DNA of 64,000 bases from Tiliqua scincoides (Eukaryota; Chordata; Lepidosauria; Squamata; Scincidae): NCBI RefSeq assembly GCF_035046505.1, contig NC_089821.1:10926848-10990847 (forward strand). Reading direction: 5' to 3'. Below the pieces are notes generated by a model. It searched no databases. It was not told the DNA's origin and saw nothing but the letters and a program-made list of their open reading frames with translations. Position 1 is the first letter of the stretch. The number at the start of each line of letters is the position of its first letter. Positions 10,673-21,859 of the stretch are shown here, piece by piece. The position numbers were made by a program, and so were the translations under genes.

Positions 10673-11979
10673 AAGATCCAAAGGAATGGATAGGCTGTTA
10701 AAAGTGGCTTTACAGAAATATTTTATGCTTTTAAAACATACCTTCTTCCAACAACTAAATACAAAAAATGCCCCAAAGGTATTACACAAAATCCTTTACT
10801 TTCTTCCTCCCCTCAACAGACCAAATCAATTCGGTTACCCCTGCTAACTGGGTAAGGGGCACTTTTTCAAGTGGGTGCTCCTCTTTTATTTAGCAGGGGA
10901 AGAATAACTGGCCCTCTTCACCCCAGCAGTGTCTTTTTTAGTGGATGTCTGCCAGTGATCTTCTGCATCTTTTTAGATTGTGAGCCCTTTGGGAACAGGG
11001 AGCCATTAGTCATTTGATTTTAAGAACATAAGAACAGCCCCACTGGATCAGGCCATAGGCCCATCTAATCCAGCTTCCTGTATCTCACAGCAGCCCCACC
11101 AAATGCCCCAGGGAGCACACCTGATAACAAGAGACTTGCATCCTGGTGCCCTCCCTTGCATCTGACATAGCCCATTTTTAAAATCAGGAGGTTGCATGTA
11201 CACATCATGGCTTGTAACTCATAATGGATTTTTCCTCCAGAAACTTGTCCAATCCCCTTTTAAAGGCATCCAGGCCAGATGCCGTCACCACATCCTATGG
11301 CAAGGAGTTTCACACACCGGCCACACGCTGAGTAAAGAAATATTTTCTTTTGTCTGTCCTAACTCTCCCAACACTCAATTTTAGTGGATGTCCCCTGGTT
11401 CTGGTGTTATGTGAGAGTGTAAAGAGCATCTCTCTATCCACTTTATCCTTCCCATGCATAATTTAGTATGTCTCAATCATGTCCCCCCTCAGGTGCCTCT
11501 TTTCTAGGCTGAAGAGGCCCAAACACTGTAGCCTTTCCCCATAAGGAAGGTGCCCCAGGCCAGTAATCAACTTGGTTGCTCTCTTTTGCACCTTTTCCAT
11601 TTCCGCTATATCCTTTTTGAGATGTGGTGACCAGAACTGGACACAATACTCCAGGTGTGGCCTTACCATCGATTTGTACAATGGCATTATAATATTAGCC
11701 GTTTTGTTCTCAATACCTTTTCTAATTATGCCAAGCATAGAATTGGCCTTCTTTACTGCTGCCGCACATTGGGTCGACACTTTCATCGACTTGTCCACCA
11801 CCGTTCCAAGATCTCTCTCCTGTTCTGTCACAGACAGCTCAGAACCCATTAGCCTATATGTGAAGTTTTGATTTTTTGCCCCAATGTGCATGACTTTACA
11901 CTTACTTGCATTCAAACGCATCTGCAATTTTGCTGCCCATTCTGCCAGTTTGGAGAGATCCTTCTGGAGCTTCTAACAA

Positions 11980-13071
11980 TCACTTCTGGTCTTCACCACT
12001 CAGGTAAGTTTGCTGTTGCAACTTATCTGTGCAACACCTAAGTGTTGCAAACTTAGCAACCTCACTGCTCAACCCTGTCTCCAGGTCATTTATGAAGAGG
12101 TTGAAAAGCACTGGTCCCAGGACAGATCCTTGGGACACACTGCTTTTCACTTCTCTCCGTTGTGAAAATTGCCCATTGACACCCACTCTCTGTTTCCTGG
12201 TGTTCAGCCAGGTCTCAATCCAGGAGAGCACCTGCTCTCTAATTCCCTGACTGTGGAGCTTTTTCAGTAGCCTTTGGTGAGGGACCGTGTTAAACGCCTT
12301 CTGAAAGTCCAGATATATAATGTCAACGGGTTCTCCCGCATCCACATGCCTGTTGACCTTTTCAAAGAATTCTAAAAGGTTTGTAAGGCAGGACTTACCC
12401 TTACAGAAGCCAGGCTGATTCTCTCTCAGCAAGGCTTGTTTGTCTATGTGTTTTGAGATTCTATCTTTGAGGCATTTCACCATCTTACCCAGTATAGATG
12501 TTAGGCTGACCAGCCTATAGTTTCCCGGGTCCCCCCTCTTTCCCTTTTTAAAGATTGGCGTGACATTTGCTATCCTCCAATCCTCTGGCACCATGGCCGT
12601 TTTGAGGGACAAGTTGCATATTTTAGTCAAGAGCTCAGCAACTTCATTCTTCAATTCTTTAATAACTCTTTGGTGGATGCCATCAGGGCCCAGTGACTTA
12701 TTGATCTTTAATTTATCAATGAGGTCTGAAACATCTTCTCTTTTAACCTCTATCTGACTTAATTCCTTGGTCGGGAGGGGCTGCTCAGGCAGCGGTATCT
12801 GCCCAAGGTCTTCTGCTGCGAAGACAGATGGAAAGAACTCATTCAATTTCTCTGCCATCTCTAAGTCTTCTTTGATTTCCCCTTTCCCTCCCTCACCATC
12901 CAGAGGGCCAACCGCTTCTCTGGCGGGTTTCCTGCTTCTAACGTATTTGAAGAAGCTTTTATTATTCCCCTTAATGTTGCTGGCCATGTGTTCCTCATAG
13001 TCTCTCTTGGCCTCCCGTATCACCTTCTTACATTTCTTTTGCCACAGTTTGTTCCTTTTTATTCTACTCAT
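11980..13071 (-). CDS. CR1 ORF2 fragment, reverse transcriptase (363 aa, broken)
   Basis: RT motifs are INKSLGPDGIHQRVIKELK, DFQKAFNTVPHQRLL and SVSQGSVLGPVLFNLFINDL. The frame shifts before the catalytic FADD, where it reads KFATLRCCTDKL instead of the KFADDTKLFRVV found in the copy at 31883-33775. It has no endonuclease upstream. It is not functional. Confidence 0.88.
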   Translation of the reverse strand: MSRIKRNKLWQKKCKKVIREAKRDYEEHMASNIKGNNKSFFKYVRSRKPAREAVGPLDGEGGKGEIKEDLEMAEKLNEFFPSVFAAEDLGQIPLPEQPLPTKELSQIEVKREDVSDLIDKLKINKSLGPDGIHQRVIKELKNEVAELLTKICNLSLKTAMVPEDWRIANVTPIFKKGKRGDPGNYRLVSLTSILGKMVKCLKDRISKHIDKQALLRENQPGFCKGKSCLTNLLEFFEKVNRHVDAGEPVDIIYLDFQKAFNTVPHQRLLKKLHSQGIREQVLSWIETWLNTRKQRVGVNGQFSQRREVKSSVSQGSVLGPVLFNLFINDLETGLSSEVAKFATLRCCTDKLQQQTYLSGEDQK

Positions 13072-13249
13072 TAGGACAAGACTTCCATTGTGCCAAACCG
13101 CCTATCACATCCCATCATGCTACCATTCTCAATTTCTTCTCCAACTCTGTCTTTGCCTTGTTGTTCTCTAACCTCCCAATCCAGAGAAAGATGGGATGAG
13201 GAGTCCTGAACCGAATGCCCCTTGGCTCCTGTTGGCCTTCCCCCAGGGA

Positions 13250-13744
13250 TCAGTTTAGAAGCTGCTCTGCCACCTTTTTAATGTTATGCGCCAGCAGTCT
13301 GGTTCCATTCTGGTTCAAGTAAAGCCCGTCCCTCTTGTACAGGCCCCGCTTGTCCCAAAACGTTCCCCAGTGCCTAACGAATCTAAACCCCTCCTCCCTA
13401 CACCTCCGTCTCATCCACGCATTGAGACCCCTGATCTCCGCCTGCCTAACTGGCCCTGCGCGTGGAACAGGTAGCACTTCCGAAAACACTACCTTTGAGG
13501 TCCTGGCTTTCAGCTTCCTACCTAATAGCCTAAATTTGGCCTCCAGGACCTCCTGGCTACACTTGCCCACGTCATTGGTGCCGACATGCACCAAAACCAC
13601 TACCTCCTCCCCAGCACTATCTACCAGCCTGTCTAGATGAGAAGTGATGTCCGCAACCTTCGCACCTGGCAGGCAAGTCGCCATGCAGTCCTCATATCCA
13701 TCGCAAACCCCCCTCTCTATGTTTCTAATAATCGAATCCCCCAC
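13250..13744 (-). CDS. CR1 ORF1 fragment, SGNH/GDSL esterase-like (164 aa)
   Basis: Retrotransposon protein fragment. It has the GDS nucleophile block (MGDSIIRNIERG), the GTND block and the C-terminal DGLYLN block, where the intact copy has DGLHLN, so the catalytic His position is Tyr here. The zinc-finger N-terminus is missing because the element is 5'-truncated. Esterase domains in CR1 ORF1 are known; their role in transposition is uncertain. Confidence 0.85.
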   Translation of the reverse strand: MGDSIIRNIERGVCDGYEDCMATCLPGAKVADITSHLDRLVDSAGEEVVVLVHVGTNDVGKCSQEVLEAKFRLLGRKLKARTSKVVFSEVLPVPRAGPVRQAEIRGLNAWMRRRCREEGFRFVRHWGTFWDKRGLYKRDGLYLNQNGTRLLAHNIKKVAEQLLN

Positions 13745-14101
13745 TACAAGAAGCCCCAGACCCCCCTCCTGCCGAAGAGTATCCTGAGTGCGTTTGGATA
13801 CGGGCGTTTGGATACGGGTTTGTCCCCTGGAGAAGGGGTCCAGAGGCCCGTCCTTTGGAAAATGGAGAAGGATTTTCTTTGTAAACTGCTTTGTGAACTT
13901 TATGTTGAAAAGTGGTATATAAATATTGTTGAAGATAATGATGATAATAATAATAATTCACATTCCCAAGCAATTAACATTACAAAAGGGCTAGCATGAC
14001 AGACAGATTGCATTTTACTCGTAACAGGGTTGTCATCTAACTTAGCCACTAGGTGTTGATTCTAACCTGTTGCAGACTTTCACTGCAGCTACATGCTAGA
14101 C

Positions 14102-14530
14102 CAGGGGTGCCCAAACCCCTGCTCAGGGGCCATTTGCAGCCCTCAGGGACCCCCAATCCAGCACATGAGGGGCCCCCAGTTTCCAATGAGCCTCTGGCTC
14201 CCAGAAGACTTGCTGGAACCTGTTCAGGCCCAACACGACTACTCTCAGCATCAGGGCCGACTATTTAACCTCTTGCACGAGCTGCAGGCCAAGGGCTCCC
14301 CCCGCTGCTTGCTATGTCATGTGTGTGAAAGGCCAGCCTTGCTTTGCGCAAGGTCTTTTATAGGTCTTGAGCTATTGTGAGACCGTCATTCATTCATATA
14401 AGTTCCATCTCTCATATATTCATTTATGTAAATTTATTCAAATTTTAAACATAAATTCTTTTTTCCCAGACCCCAATACTGTGTCAGAGAGATGATGTGG
14501 CCCTCCTGTCAAAAACTTTGGACACCCCTG
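14102..14530. mobile_element. hAT non-autonomous element (CAGGGGTG family)
   Basis: The ends are caggggtgcccaaac and ctttggacacccctg. The 8-bp duplication is tgctagac (14094-14101) and tgctaggc (14531-14538), one mismatch. It is 429 bases long, the same family as 46233-46677. Confidence 0.9.
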
Positions 14531-14830
14531 TGCTAGGCCCAAGCTAGATCAGAAAATATAGGAACTAAAACTATATCTGCATGATGACATGGTAATTTGC
14601 AAAGAAGTTGAAAGGCTCTCTGAGATGTTCAGATGTAGTATGAAGCGAAAAGGCAGAACTGATGACCTGCAGCCACTCTTTTGTGTGTGGGTCAGATTCC
14701 ATTTCATTGACTGTGGGGGCTGATGGCAAAGTTTATTCCCAGAGCCTCTGTTTTCTTTTTTGTTAAAGTATATCTAGGATGGGTTTGCACTTATGCCTCT
14801 TGAATATCTTTCATTCAACAGATTCTAAGT

Positions 14831-15050
14831 CAGTCATTTTCAAGGCCGTGACACACTGGTGTGCTAAGGGTGGTCTGCAGATGTGCCGCAGGAGTTTGGG
14901 GGTAGATCATTTGTTAGTAGGGCCACTGGGAGATGTGAGCCCCTGCTGTCAGTATGGTGTGCCTTGTCAATTGTCAAAAAACTGATGGTGTGCCTTGACA
15001 ATTTTAGTGCCATGTCAGTGTGCCATGAGATGAAAGGTTGAAAATCGCTG
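14831..15050. mobile_element. hAT miniature element (ATTTTCAACC family)
   Basis: It starts cagtcattttcaagg and ends aggttgaaaatcgctg. The flanks ttctaagt and tcctacgt agree at six of eight positions. It is an older copy than 41704-41932. Confidence 0.85.
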
Positions 15051-15227
15051 TCCTACGTAATGAGAGTTTCAGTCCCATGTAAGAAAGCAGGAGTTTTTAA
15101 AAGGATAAAAAATTGGACTATGCTTGTACACCTGTTCCAATATGAAAAGAGAAAATGTCGGAAAAATTGCATTGGAAAAATGGAAGCAAATTTGAGATCT
15201 TCCTCACCAACAGGCTAAGATCTGGAG

Positions 15228-15547
15228 CAGGGGTCTCCAAACATTTTGGCCAGAGGGCCGCATCAAATGTCTGGCACAGTTTTGAGGGCTGGAAAAAAAT
15301 TTAAATATAAAATTTTTATAAATAAATTAGAGATGGAACTTAGATGTGTGAATAAATGAATGAATGGGCTAATTTATTCAACCTCTCTGGCCCTTAGAAC
15401 ACCCTCCAAATGCAACCAGAGCATAGTTCCAGTCATGTTGGGCAAAGTGGGCCAGGGCCTTTCAGGGGACAAGAGGCTGGCCACAGGCCAGATAGAGGCT
15501 CACTGCGGGCTGCATCTGGCCCCTGGGCCGGGGTTTGGAGATCCCTG
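15228..15547. mobile_element. hAT non-autonomous element (CAGGGGTC family)
   Basis: The ends are caggggtctccaaac and gtttggagatccctg. Duplications atctggag (15220-15227) and atctagag (15548-15555) differ at one base. It is 320 bases long. Confidence 0.9.
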
Positions 15548-15555
15548 ATCTAGAG

Positions 15556-16563
15556 AACTACTTCGGGAATACCCAAAGAGTGTGTACAGTGGATTTTCAC
15601 CTTAATTTTTATCTTTATTTTCTTTGAGCAGCAGACTATCGTGCTGTATTATAAAGTGCATTTGAAAAAATCTCTGTTTCAAAAGGAATTTTGAATTTAA
15701 AAAATGCCAAGCAGCAATGAAACACAGCTTTACCAGTGGCAAACATAAAGCAGACCTCAAACTTGAAAAGCCTTTGAGAAAATATTAACAATCCAAGATT
15801 AAAATATATGAACCTATGGAAAAAAGGCATTAAGAGGCGGGACATGATGGGCTTGCCTGAAGAAATTATTCCAAAGGAAAGGTGCCACTGTAGAGAAGGC
15901 TCAGCTCTGTGAACTAGTCTATCTCATCTTATGCATAAATGATATCTGGATCAAAACCTTCCCAGTCTCACAACACACAGATTTGTACAAGAGAAATCTG
16001 GGATCCTTTCCTCATGTGGGATGTGCATAACTCACTGGTCAAGTGAGAAATGTTTAGTCCAGAGAGGATTAATACATCTGAAAGCCTCAAACCTCAGTAG
16101 GTATGGGTAATGTGTTTACCATTTTTAATTTGTTTTTTTAATAGAATAGGATCTAACTCAATTTCCAAAGAAAGTCTTTTAGGAACACTGTGCCGTGCAT
16201 TTAAATTCACAGCATACCACTGTATTTTTTTTTTTACAATGACTCACACTCAACGTTTCAACAACACTTTGGTTGCTAGGGGACGTGTAATCAGTGTGAC
16301 ATCTAAAGTTCCTGTTAAAAAGAATTTTAGGTTTTTGGAATGTAAGGAACAAAGCTTCACGTTTCTTACCTTCATAAATACCCCCTTCTTTGTATTTAAT
16401 TATGCAAAGCAGCTTGACATTTAAAAGTCTTCAAGTGAAGTTGGTCTTTTAGAGTTCACAGTTTTCATATGATAACCAAGTGATATGCATTTTCATTTTT
16501 TTATGAATGATTCTCCAGCTCTTCTCCTTTGTGATATGGAAGTGCACTTGTTGATTTACTTAC
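15556..16563. other. No gene; nothing recognised
   Basis: AT-rich non-coding sequence of about 1 kb with no repeat family or exon that I can support. Confidence 0.5.
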
Positions 16564-16658
16564 AGTGCAATCCTATCCATATCTACTCAGAACTAAGCCT
16601 AATTGAGATGAATGGGATTTACTCCCATGTAAGGATATATAGAATTGCAACTCTAAGC
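16564..16658. mobile_element. Short palindromic CAATCCTA miniature element
   Basis: It runs from cagtgcaatcctatccat through gggatttactcccat to tagaattgcaactc, the family of 20118-20207. Its right half is repeated in inverted form at 16720-16759. Confidence 0.7.
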
Positions 16659-16759
16659 TTTCTTTTTTGGTCTTTCTACCAAAATACAAAAGCAAATTTT
16701 TCTCCTTTAGAAAAAAGCCTAGAGTTGCAATTCTATATATCCTTACATGGGAGTAAATC
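16616..16759. repeat. Perfect 40-bp inverted repeat with 64-base spacer
   Basis: Positions 16616-16655 and 16720-16759 are exact reverse complements over 40 bases. The left arm is the right half of a miniature element; the right arm has no other part of it. This fits a local inverted duplication. Confidence 0.97.
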
Positions 16760-17303
16760 TTTTTCTCCTTCTAGTGCCAAAATTTGGTACACAATCTAGC
16801 TCAAGTTAAGCATTTTCAGTTCTGTTGATTTCAACAGGAGAGAACACAACTTTCCAACTCCTATTGAAATCAATGGGATTTGAAGTGCTTAACATTGATC
16901 AGATCATGCCTGTCTATTGAAAACGCTCATGTATGTCTTGTAGTTAAAATATACATAAAGTGGTATATGCATTGAGAAATTGAAACCCTTAATAAAAATG
17001 AACTGCATTACAGTCCTGTACCAATACATTTTTTAAGCAATCCTTTTCGATATTAGATTTTAATGCTCAGCTTTGATTTTGACATATGTGAAAAGAGCGG
17101 GCAGCTTGAGAGGGCAGTTTCAGAATCAGGAAGAAATAAACGCTAGGCACTTGGAATGCTAAAGTCAGATTTTAATAGACATGTAAGATATAGAAGGGAA
17201 ACAAGATCATCAAAGAGTTTGATTTTCACCAGAGTAGCTCTTGGTCTCCTTACAGACTCAATGCATATAACAAACCAGCAATGTAGAGATTCATCCAGCA
17301 GCA

Positions 17304-17448
17304 ACTGTTACCTTGCACATGCCCAATTTCATCTGATCTTGGAAGCTAAGCAGGGTCAGGCCTGGTTAGTACTTAGATGGGAGACCACCTGGGAATACTG
17401 GGTGCTGTAGGCTTATACCATAGTCTTTCGAGACTGAAGATTGCCAAC
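17304..17448 (+). mobile_element. 5S rRNA-derived SINE with 12-bp TSD
   Basis: The body matches 5S rRNA from gcccaatttcatctgat through ggaagctaagcagggtc to gggtgctgtaggctt. A 33-base tail (17415-17447) follows that matches the end of the LINE at 22397-23474. Perfect target duplications catccagcagca lie at 17292-17303 and 17449-17460. It is not a functional 5S gene: it has a foreign tail and changed bases. Confidence 0.93.
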
Positions 17449-17541
17449 CATCCAGCAGCAGACAAGAACTGCCACTGGGCTGAAGAAATGCAACAGGACT
17501 AACAACCCAATCATAGTGTGAGCTTATGGTGGTGGATCTTG

Positions 17542-17771
17542 CAGTAGTATAGCTACAGGGGTGGTGGTGTTGTGATATTGTAGGTGCCTCAACATGCTGT
17601 GTAAGTGTCCCCTCCCTCTCGGAACTGGAACCATTCTGGGCAACAACGGCAATGCGTTGTGCATTGCCGTTGTTGCCCAGAAACACCCCAATGGCGAGCA
17701 GGAGGGGCCGCTTACATGGCGCGCTGTGGCTCCTGCAATACTTACCACACACCCCTGTAGCTACGCTACCA
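17542..17771. mobile_element. hAT miniature element (TAGCTAGAGGG family) with internal hairpin
   Basis: It begins cagtagtatagctacaggg and ends cccctgtagctacgctacca. Flanks ggatcttg and ggaccatg agree at six of eight positions. Inside is a perfect 20-bp hairpin (17636-17655 and 17661-17680, 5-base loop). Confidence 0.8.
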
Positions 17772-18731
17772 GGACCATGCAATCTGCCACCATAAGTCCC
17801 AATACGGCGTCGTAAAAAGTGCGCCACTGTTATGTGCTGCGGAAACATTGGTGCAAATGACCATATGACAATGGTGTGCAGATGTTCCAACAGAGCTAGT
17901 AAGTTGGCAGTTTGTGAGTGGTTCAAGGGAGGACTGGGGCAGGCAGGGGGCTTTTGGAGGGTGGGAGGGGATGAATCTCAGTAGTACTAACACATGCCAA
18001 GATCCTATTTTTCCTTTTCTCCCAGCCTGACATCCCCCCTGAGCTCCTTGGAACTATGCCAGAAAATAGGAGACCCATTGGTGGTCAGACAGCCTATTGA
18101 GAGATAAGTAAAAATATTCTTACTTATCTCTATCAGGCCATCAGGTTGTCCCTCTCCCTGCACCATAAGATGCATCTCAGATACTGGAGTGGGATAGGAT
18201 TGGGGCATTTGTAGGGGTACTTGCTAAAATATATGAGATGACATAAAGATAATGCCAATGAAAAATTATCCTCATTTTTCTACCAGGAAATTTTACATTT
18301 TATCCTGAATAAACCTTGAAGCAGAACACCCAATATGTGCTGCACCAACTGCCAGCAAGCCTGTTGTTTATGGTTTGGGAGCACCTCTGTTCCCATTTCC
18401 TTCCTGCCTAGGTTGTCGTAATGAGGACGACATGGTAGGGGACATCTTGTTTGCCTTTAAGGAAAAGTAGGAGCCAAAAATGTAACAAAATCAATATGTT
18501 CAAGCATTCATCAGTTGTGGAAGGGTGGCATATATAAAACTTAAGATGAACCAGAAAAAAATGCACTTGGAATTCGGTTTTTTTTCTTCCATCTAGGGAT
18601 GACTTTGGTAGCCAGAAGAACTCATGCAGGTTTTGCACGGTTTTTTTTGTCTGGACACTTTTCAAGTTACAAATCTGAAAACCAACATTTGCACTCTGCT
18701 GGTTGAAGAACTTGGGACTATAATTATCATA
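17772..18731. other. No gene; nothing recognised
   Basis: Non-coding sequence. A short inverted pair around 18105-18135 (agataagtaaaaatattctt and tacttatct) is the only structure noticed. Confidence 0.5.
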
Positions 18732-19062
18732 TAAGAACATAAGAAGAGCCCTGCTGGATCAGGCCAGAAGTCCATCTAGTTCAGCTTCCTATAATTCACG
18801 GTGGCCCACCAGATGCCTTGAGGAACACACAAGACAGCAAGATACCTGCACCCTCTTGCCACTCCCTTGCGCCTGGCATTCTAAGGTAGCCTACTTTGAA
18901 AACCACAAATCCATCATGGCTTATAACCTGTGATGGACTTTTCCTCCATAAATCTGTCCAATCCTCTTTTAAAGGCATCTAGTCCAGATGACATCACCAC
19001 ATCCTGTGGCAAGGAGTTTCACAGAATAATTACATGCAGGATAAAGAAATGTTTTTTGTCTG
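18732..19062 (-). mobile_element. CR1 LINE 3' end (older copy)
   Basis: Starts aagaacataagaagagccc, then ctgctggatcaggcc, and reaches gcaaggagtttcacagaat and taaagaaatg. It is diverged from the young copies. Confidence 0.82.
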
Positions 19063-20117
19063 TTCTAATGTGTTGTCAGGAGGGCTCAAGACGTATGGAA
19101 AGAGATCTGCAATTAATAGAAGTATCATAGAAAAAATGGAGTAGATACTGTAGTAGTACTGTAGATACAATATACTATATTTAGAGTATGAAAAACCTAT
19201 TGTGGTTTATCTACTAGAAGTTTGATGCAGCACCCAATCATGAGGATTTCCTGTGTTGTTTTTTTTTTCCTTTCCCCTGCCTTGCATACATTTGAGTGCT
19301 GGTATAGATAGTTCATTAGGTTATTAGAAGGAATGGGAAGACTGGGCATCTTCCATATCCCTTTTTATCCAACCCTCTTTGACCAATGGAAGTTACTTGT
19401 GCTCTACACCTTGTATCAGGCAAGAGGGAATTCTGGAAGGGGGATGTGGGAGCTGGGGAAAAGGAAGAAGAAAAACAGAGTTCTTCAGGAATCATCCTGC
19501 ATAGGAAGTACAATTGCACTGATCATGCCCTTGTTTTTCTCATAGGAAAAAATTATTTATGGAACTGAACATTTTGGCTTATCTATATACAGTATATTAC
19601 TCTAATGTTTTCCTAATTTGACCTGTTATCCAATACTGTGCGAAAAGTACTCACCCACGCTTTTGCACAAATATTGGCAGGAGGTGCGGTCCAGACGTTG
19701 AGCTGCCACTCTGCCTGAAGAAACTAAGCAGCATCAACTTGGTTATGCCTTTGGAGGGCAGAGCAGAAGTCGCTAACAAGCCATTAGAACATGTTATGAG
19801 AGAACAGAGTTGCTCACAAGCTGCCACAGTGAGACAGCGGTGTGTGGAGGATTCAGCTGGCAAGAATGGATAACAACTTGAGAACCTGCCTGGGCTTCAC
19901 TCTTAGATGCCTGCTTGGCCATGAGAGTTATCTAACCAGAGAGATAACCACACTGTGTAGGGAAACACCAGAAGAATGAAGGGTTCTATATGAATAAAAC
20001 CATATTTGTAAAAAATAAAATAAAAATTAAAGTAATGGGGTTTATGGCCTGCTGATGTAAACCACCTTGAATCTATGAAAAAGGCAGCCTGTAAATAAAT
20101 AAATACTGTATAACTAA
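19063..20117. other. No gene; nothing recognised
   Basis: About 1 kb of non-coding sequence. T and AT runs only. Confidence 0.5.
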
Positions 20118-20207
20118 GATTGCAATCCTAACCACACTTTCCTGAGAGTAAGCCCCATTGAACAAAACACAACTTACTTCTGAGTAGACCTGGTTAAGAT
20201 TGTGCCC
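20118..20207. mobile_element. Short palindromic CAATCCTA miniature element, TAA TSD
   Basis: The ends gattgcaatcctaacc and ggttaagattgtgccc are imperfect inverted partners between TAA trinucleotides (20115-20117 and 20208-20210), as in PIF/Harbinger elements. The interior has gagtaagccccattga. Confidence 0.75.
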
Positions 20208-20282
20208 TAACATACTAAGGCTTTCATGGCTGAATGAGTTAAAACACAATTTGAAATGTTTCTCAGTCTTTAAGCCACAGTT

Positions 20283-20420
20283 TAAAGTACATTGTAGGAT
20301 CTAGTCCCAACTTTTCACTTTCAGCTCTGGAAAGCATCTGAAGATGCTTTCAGTAAGCCCTGAAGATGCCTTCCACAGCTGAAAGTGAAACATCGGGACT
20401 AGATCCTACAATGTACTTTA
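20283..20420. repeat. Foldback: imperfect inverted repeat of about 43 bp
   Basis: Left arm 20283-20325 (taaagtacattgtaggatct at its outer end) pairs with right arm 20377-20420, with a few mismatches. The spacer itself repeats ctgaagatgc. Confidence 0.85.
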
Positions 20421-20964
20421 GAGCGCAATCCAAACTTGCGCTGGGGCAGGCAGGTTGGTAGGCTTGCACTGCATCTGGTGCAAGTTAGGGCCAGAAACTT
20501 CCCCTTACCCTGTGTTGCACTACACTGGCCCCAATGGGTCTACTCAGATCTGAGCCACCTCAGGAGGCAGCACAAATCCGAGTAGACTGGAACAGCCCGT
20601 GCCACCTGGGAATGGGGTCAGGATCCTGCATAACTGCTGGATCCTGGCCCCCCTTCTTGTTCTCCGCCCTCCCCAGGAACACCTGCCACCTGCTCTCCCC
20701 CTGCCCTGAAACTCCTCCTCCCCACCCCCTCCCCACACCCCCCAGACCCTGCATTGGCCAAGCTTGGCCAATGCAAACATACCCCACTGAATCTGATCTC
20801 CTGATCAGATCAGTGAATCTGATCACTGAATGAGGCCTGAATTTGGTAGGGGAGGCCAGTGCAATTCCTTGCACTGGCCTTCCAACTCTTACGGCATGTT
20901 TGTGACACCCCCGGGTTGGCACAACTGACTTTGCCAGCCTAACCCAGGGGTGAGGATTGCACTT
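20421..20964. mobile_element. Harbinger-like element, 544 bp, TTA TSD
   Basis: It begins gagcgcaatcc after TTA (20418-20420) and ends ggattgcactt before TTA (20965-20967). It abuts the foldback on its left. The interior is GC-rich and non-coding. Confidence 0.65.
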
Positions 20965-21017
20965 TTAATTCATGACTTAAAGATCGAGAAATATTTCAAA
21001 TTATGTTTTTAAATACT

Positions 21018-21408
21018 ATAAGAACATAAGAACAGCCCCACTGGATCAGGCCATAGGCCCATCTAGTCCAGCTTCCTGTATCTCACAGCGGCCCACCAAA
21101 TGCCCCAGGGAGCACACCAGATAACAAGAGACCTCATCCTGGTGCCCTCCCTTGCATCTGGCCTTCTGACATAGCCCATTTCTAAAATCAGGAGGTTGCG
21201 CATACACATCATGGCTTGTAACCCTTAATGGATTTTTCCTCCAGAAACTTGTCCAATCCCCTTTTAAAGGCGTCCAGGCCAGATGCCATCACCACATCCT
21301 GTGGCAAGGAGTTCCACAGACCAACCACACGCTGAGTAAAGAAATATTTTCTCTTGTCTGTTCTAACTCTCCCAACACTCAATTTTAGTGGATGTCCCCT
21401 GGTTCCTA
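21018..21408 (-). mobile_element. CR1 LINE 3' end (young copy)
   Basis: Well-preserved 3' end from ataagaacataagaacagcc to gtggatgtcccctggttc. It holds the reverse of the ORF2 C-terminus. Confidence 0.87.
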
Positions 21409-21859
21409 TATTGTTAGGAACTGGTAACTATATTGTTCCTTGCAGGTATATATGTACTCTACTCCTTTCAGTAGATGGGAAGCCAATGCACAAGTATTTA
21501 CCATGTTTTATAACAACAATGACCAGATGTGCTTTCATGGGAAATTAGGCAATAGGAAGAGGAGGCCAAGCTTGTGGGAGGAAATTGTGAAGGACTGTCT
21601 ACCTCCATATGAACTGGCCCATTCTTTAAGCCCTATTGAAAAGGTTCTGCCCAGGGGCAACTCCCTCCAAAGTTGAAGTGAGGATGGTGGTTATCAGAAA
21701 TAGGGTCTTTATTGTATTTTCTGTGCCAGACGAGGACAATCTTATTCTGCTGTGCTTTGGCCAATTTTCCTACTTGTTCTTTCAACCTCTGGCTTTACCA
21801 CAGCATTGATTTTTTAAATATTTTAACTATGTTATTATTTAATGCTACATTGTTTGTTT
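21409..21859. other. No gene; nothing recognised
   Basis: Non-coding; no repeat family identified. Confidence 0.5.

Larger units (their letters stand above)
11023..13866 (-). mobile_element. CR1 LINE lacking its endonuclease segment
   Basis: On the minus strand it carries an ORF1 esterase part (13744-13250: MGDSIIRNIERGV, HVGTNDVGK, RDGLYLNQNG) and then passes straight into the RT half of ORF2 (13071-11980, and a separate ORF2 end at 11927-11463). Relative to 31693-36848 it lacks 989 bases, the endonuclease segment, with CATT at the join (13086-13089). The RT frame is also broken. It is inserted in a LINE tail. Confidence 0.88.
10836..13950 (+). mobile_element. LINE/SINE tail element split by a CR1 insertion
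   Basis: The left part (10836-11022) reads cccctgctaactggg through agattgtgagccctttggg to catttgatttt. The right part (about 13867-13950) continues gattttctttgtaaactg and ends tggtatataaatattg and a (gat/aat)n tail. Joined, they match 42151-42409. GATTTT on both sides of the CR1 is a likely target duplication. Confidence 0.8.

Noticed and set aside
13080-13100. CR1 internal gap as a spliced-out intron
   Set aside because: The missing 989 bases have no GT-AG ends at the join and share a CATT with both sides, which fits a microhomology deletion or template jump.
17366-17926. 186-codon minus-strand ORF
   Set aside because: It runs through a 5S SINE and a hAT miniature element, with no domain of its own.
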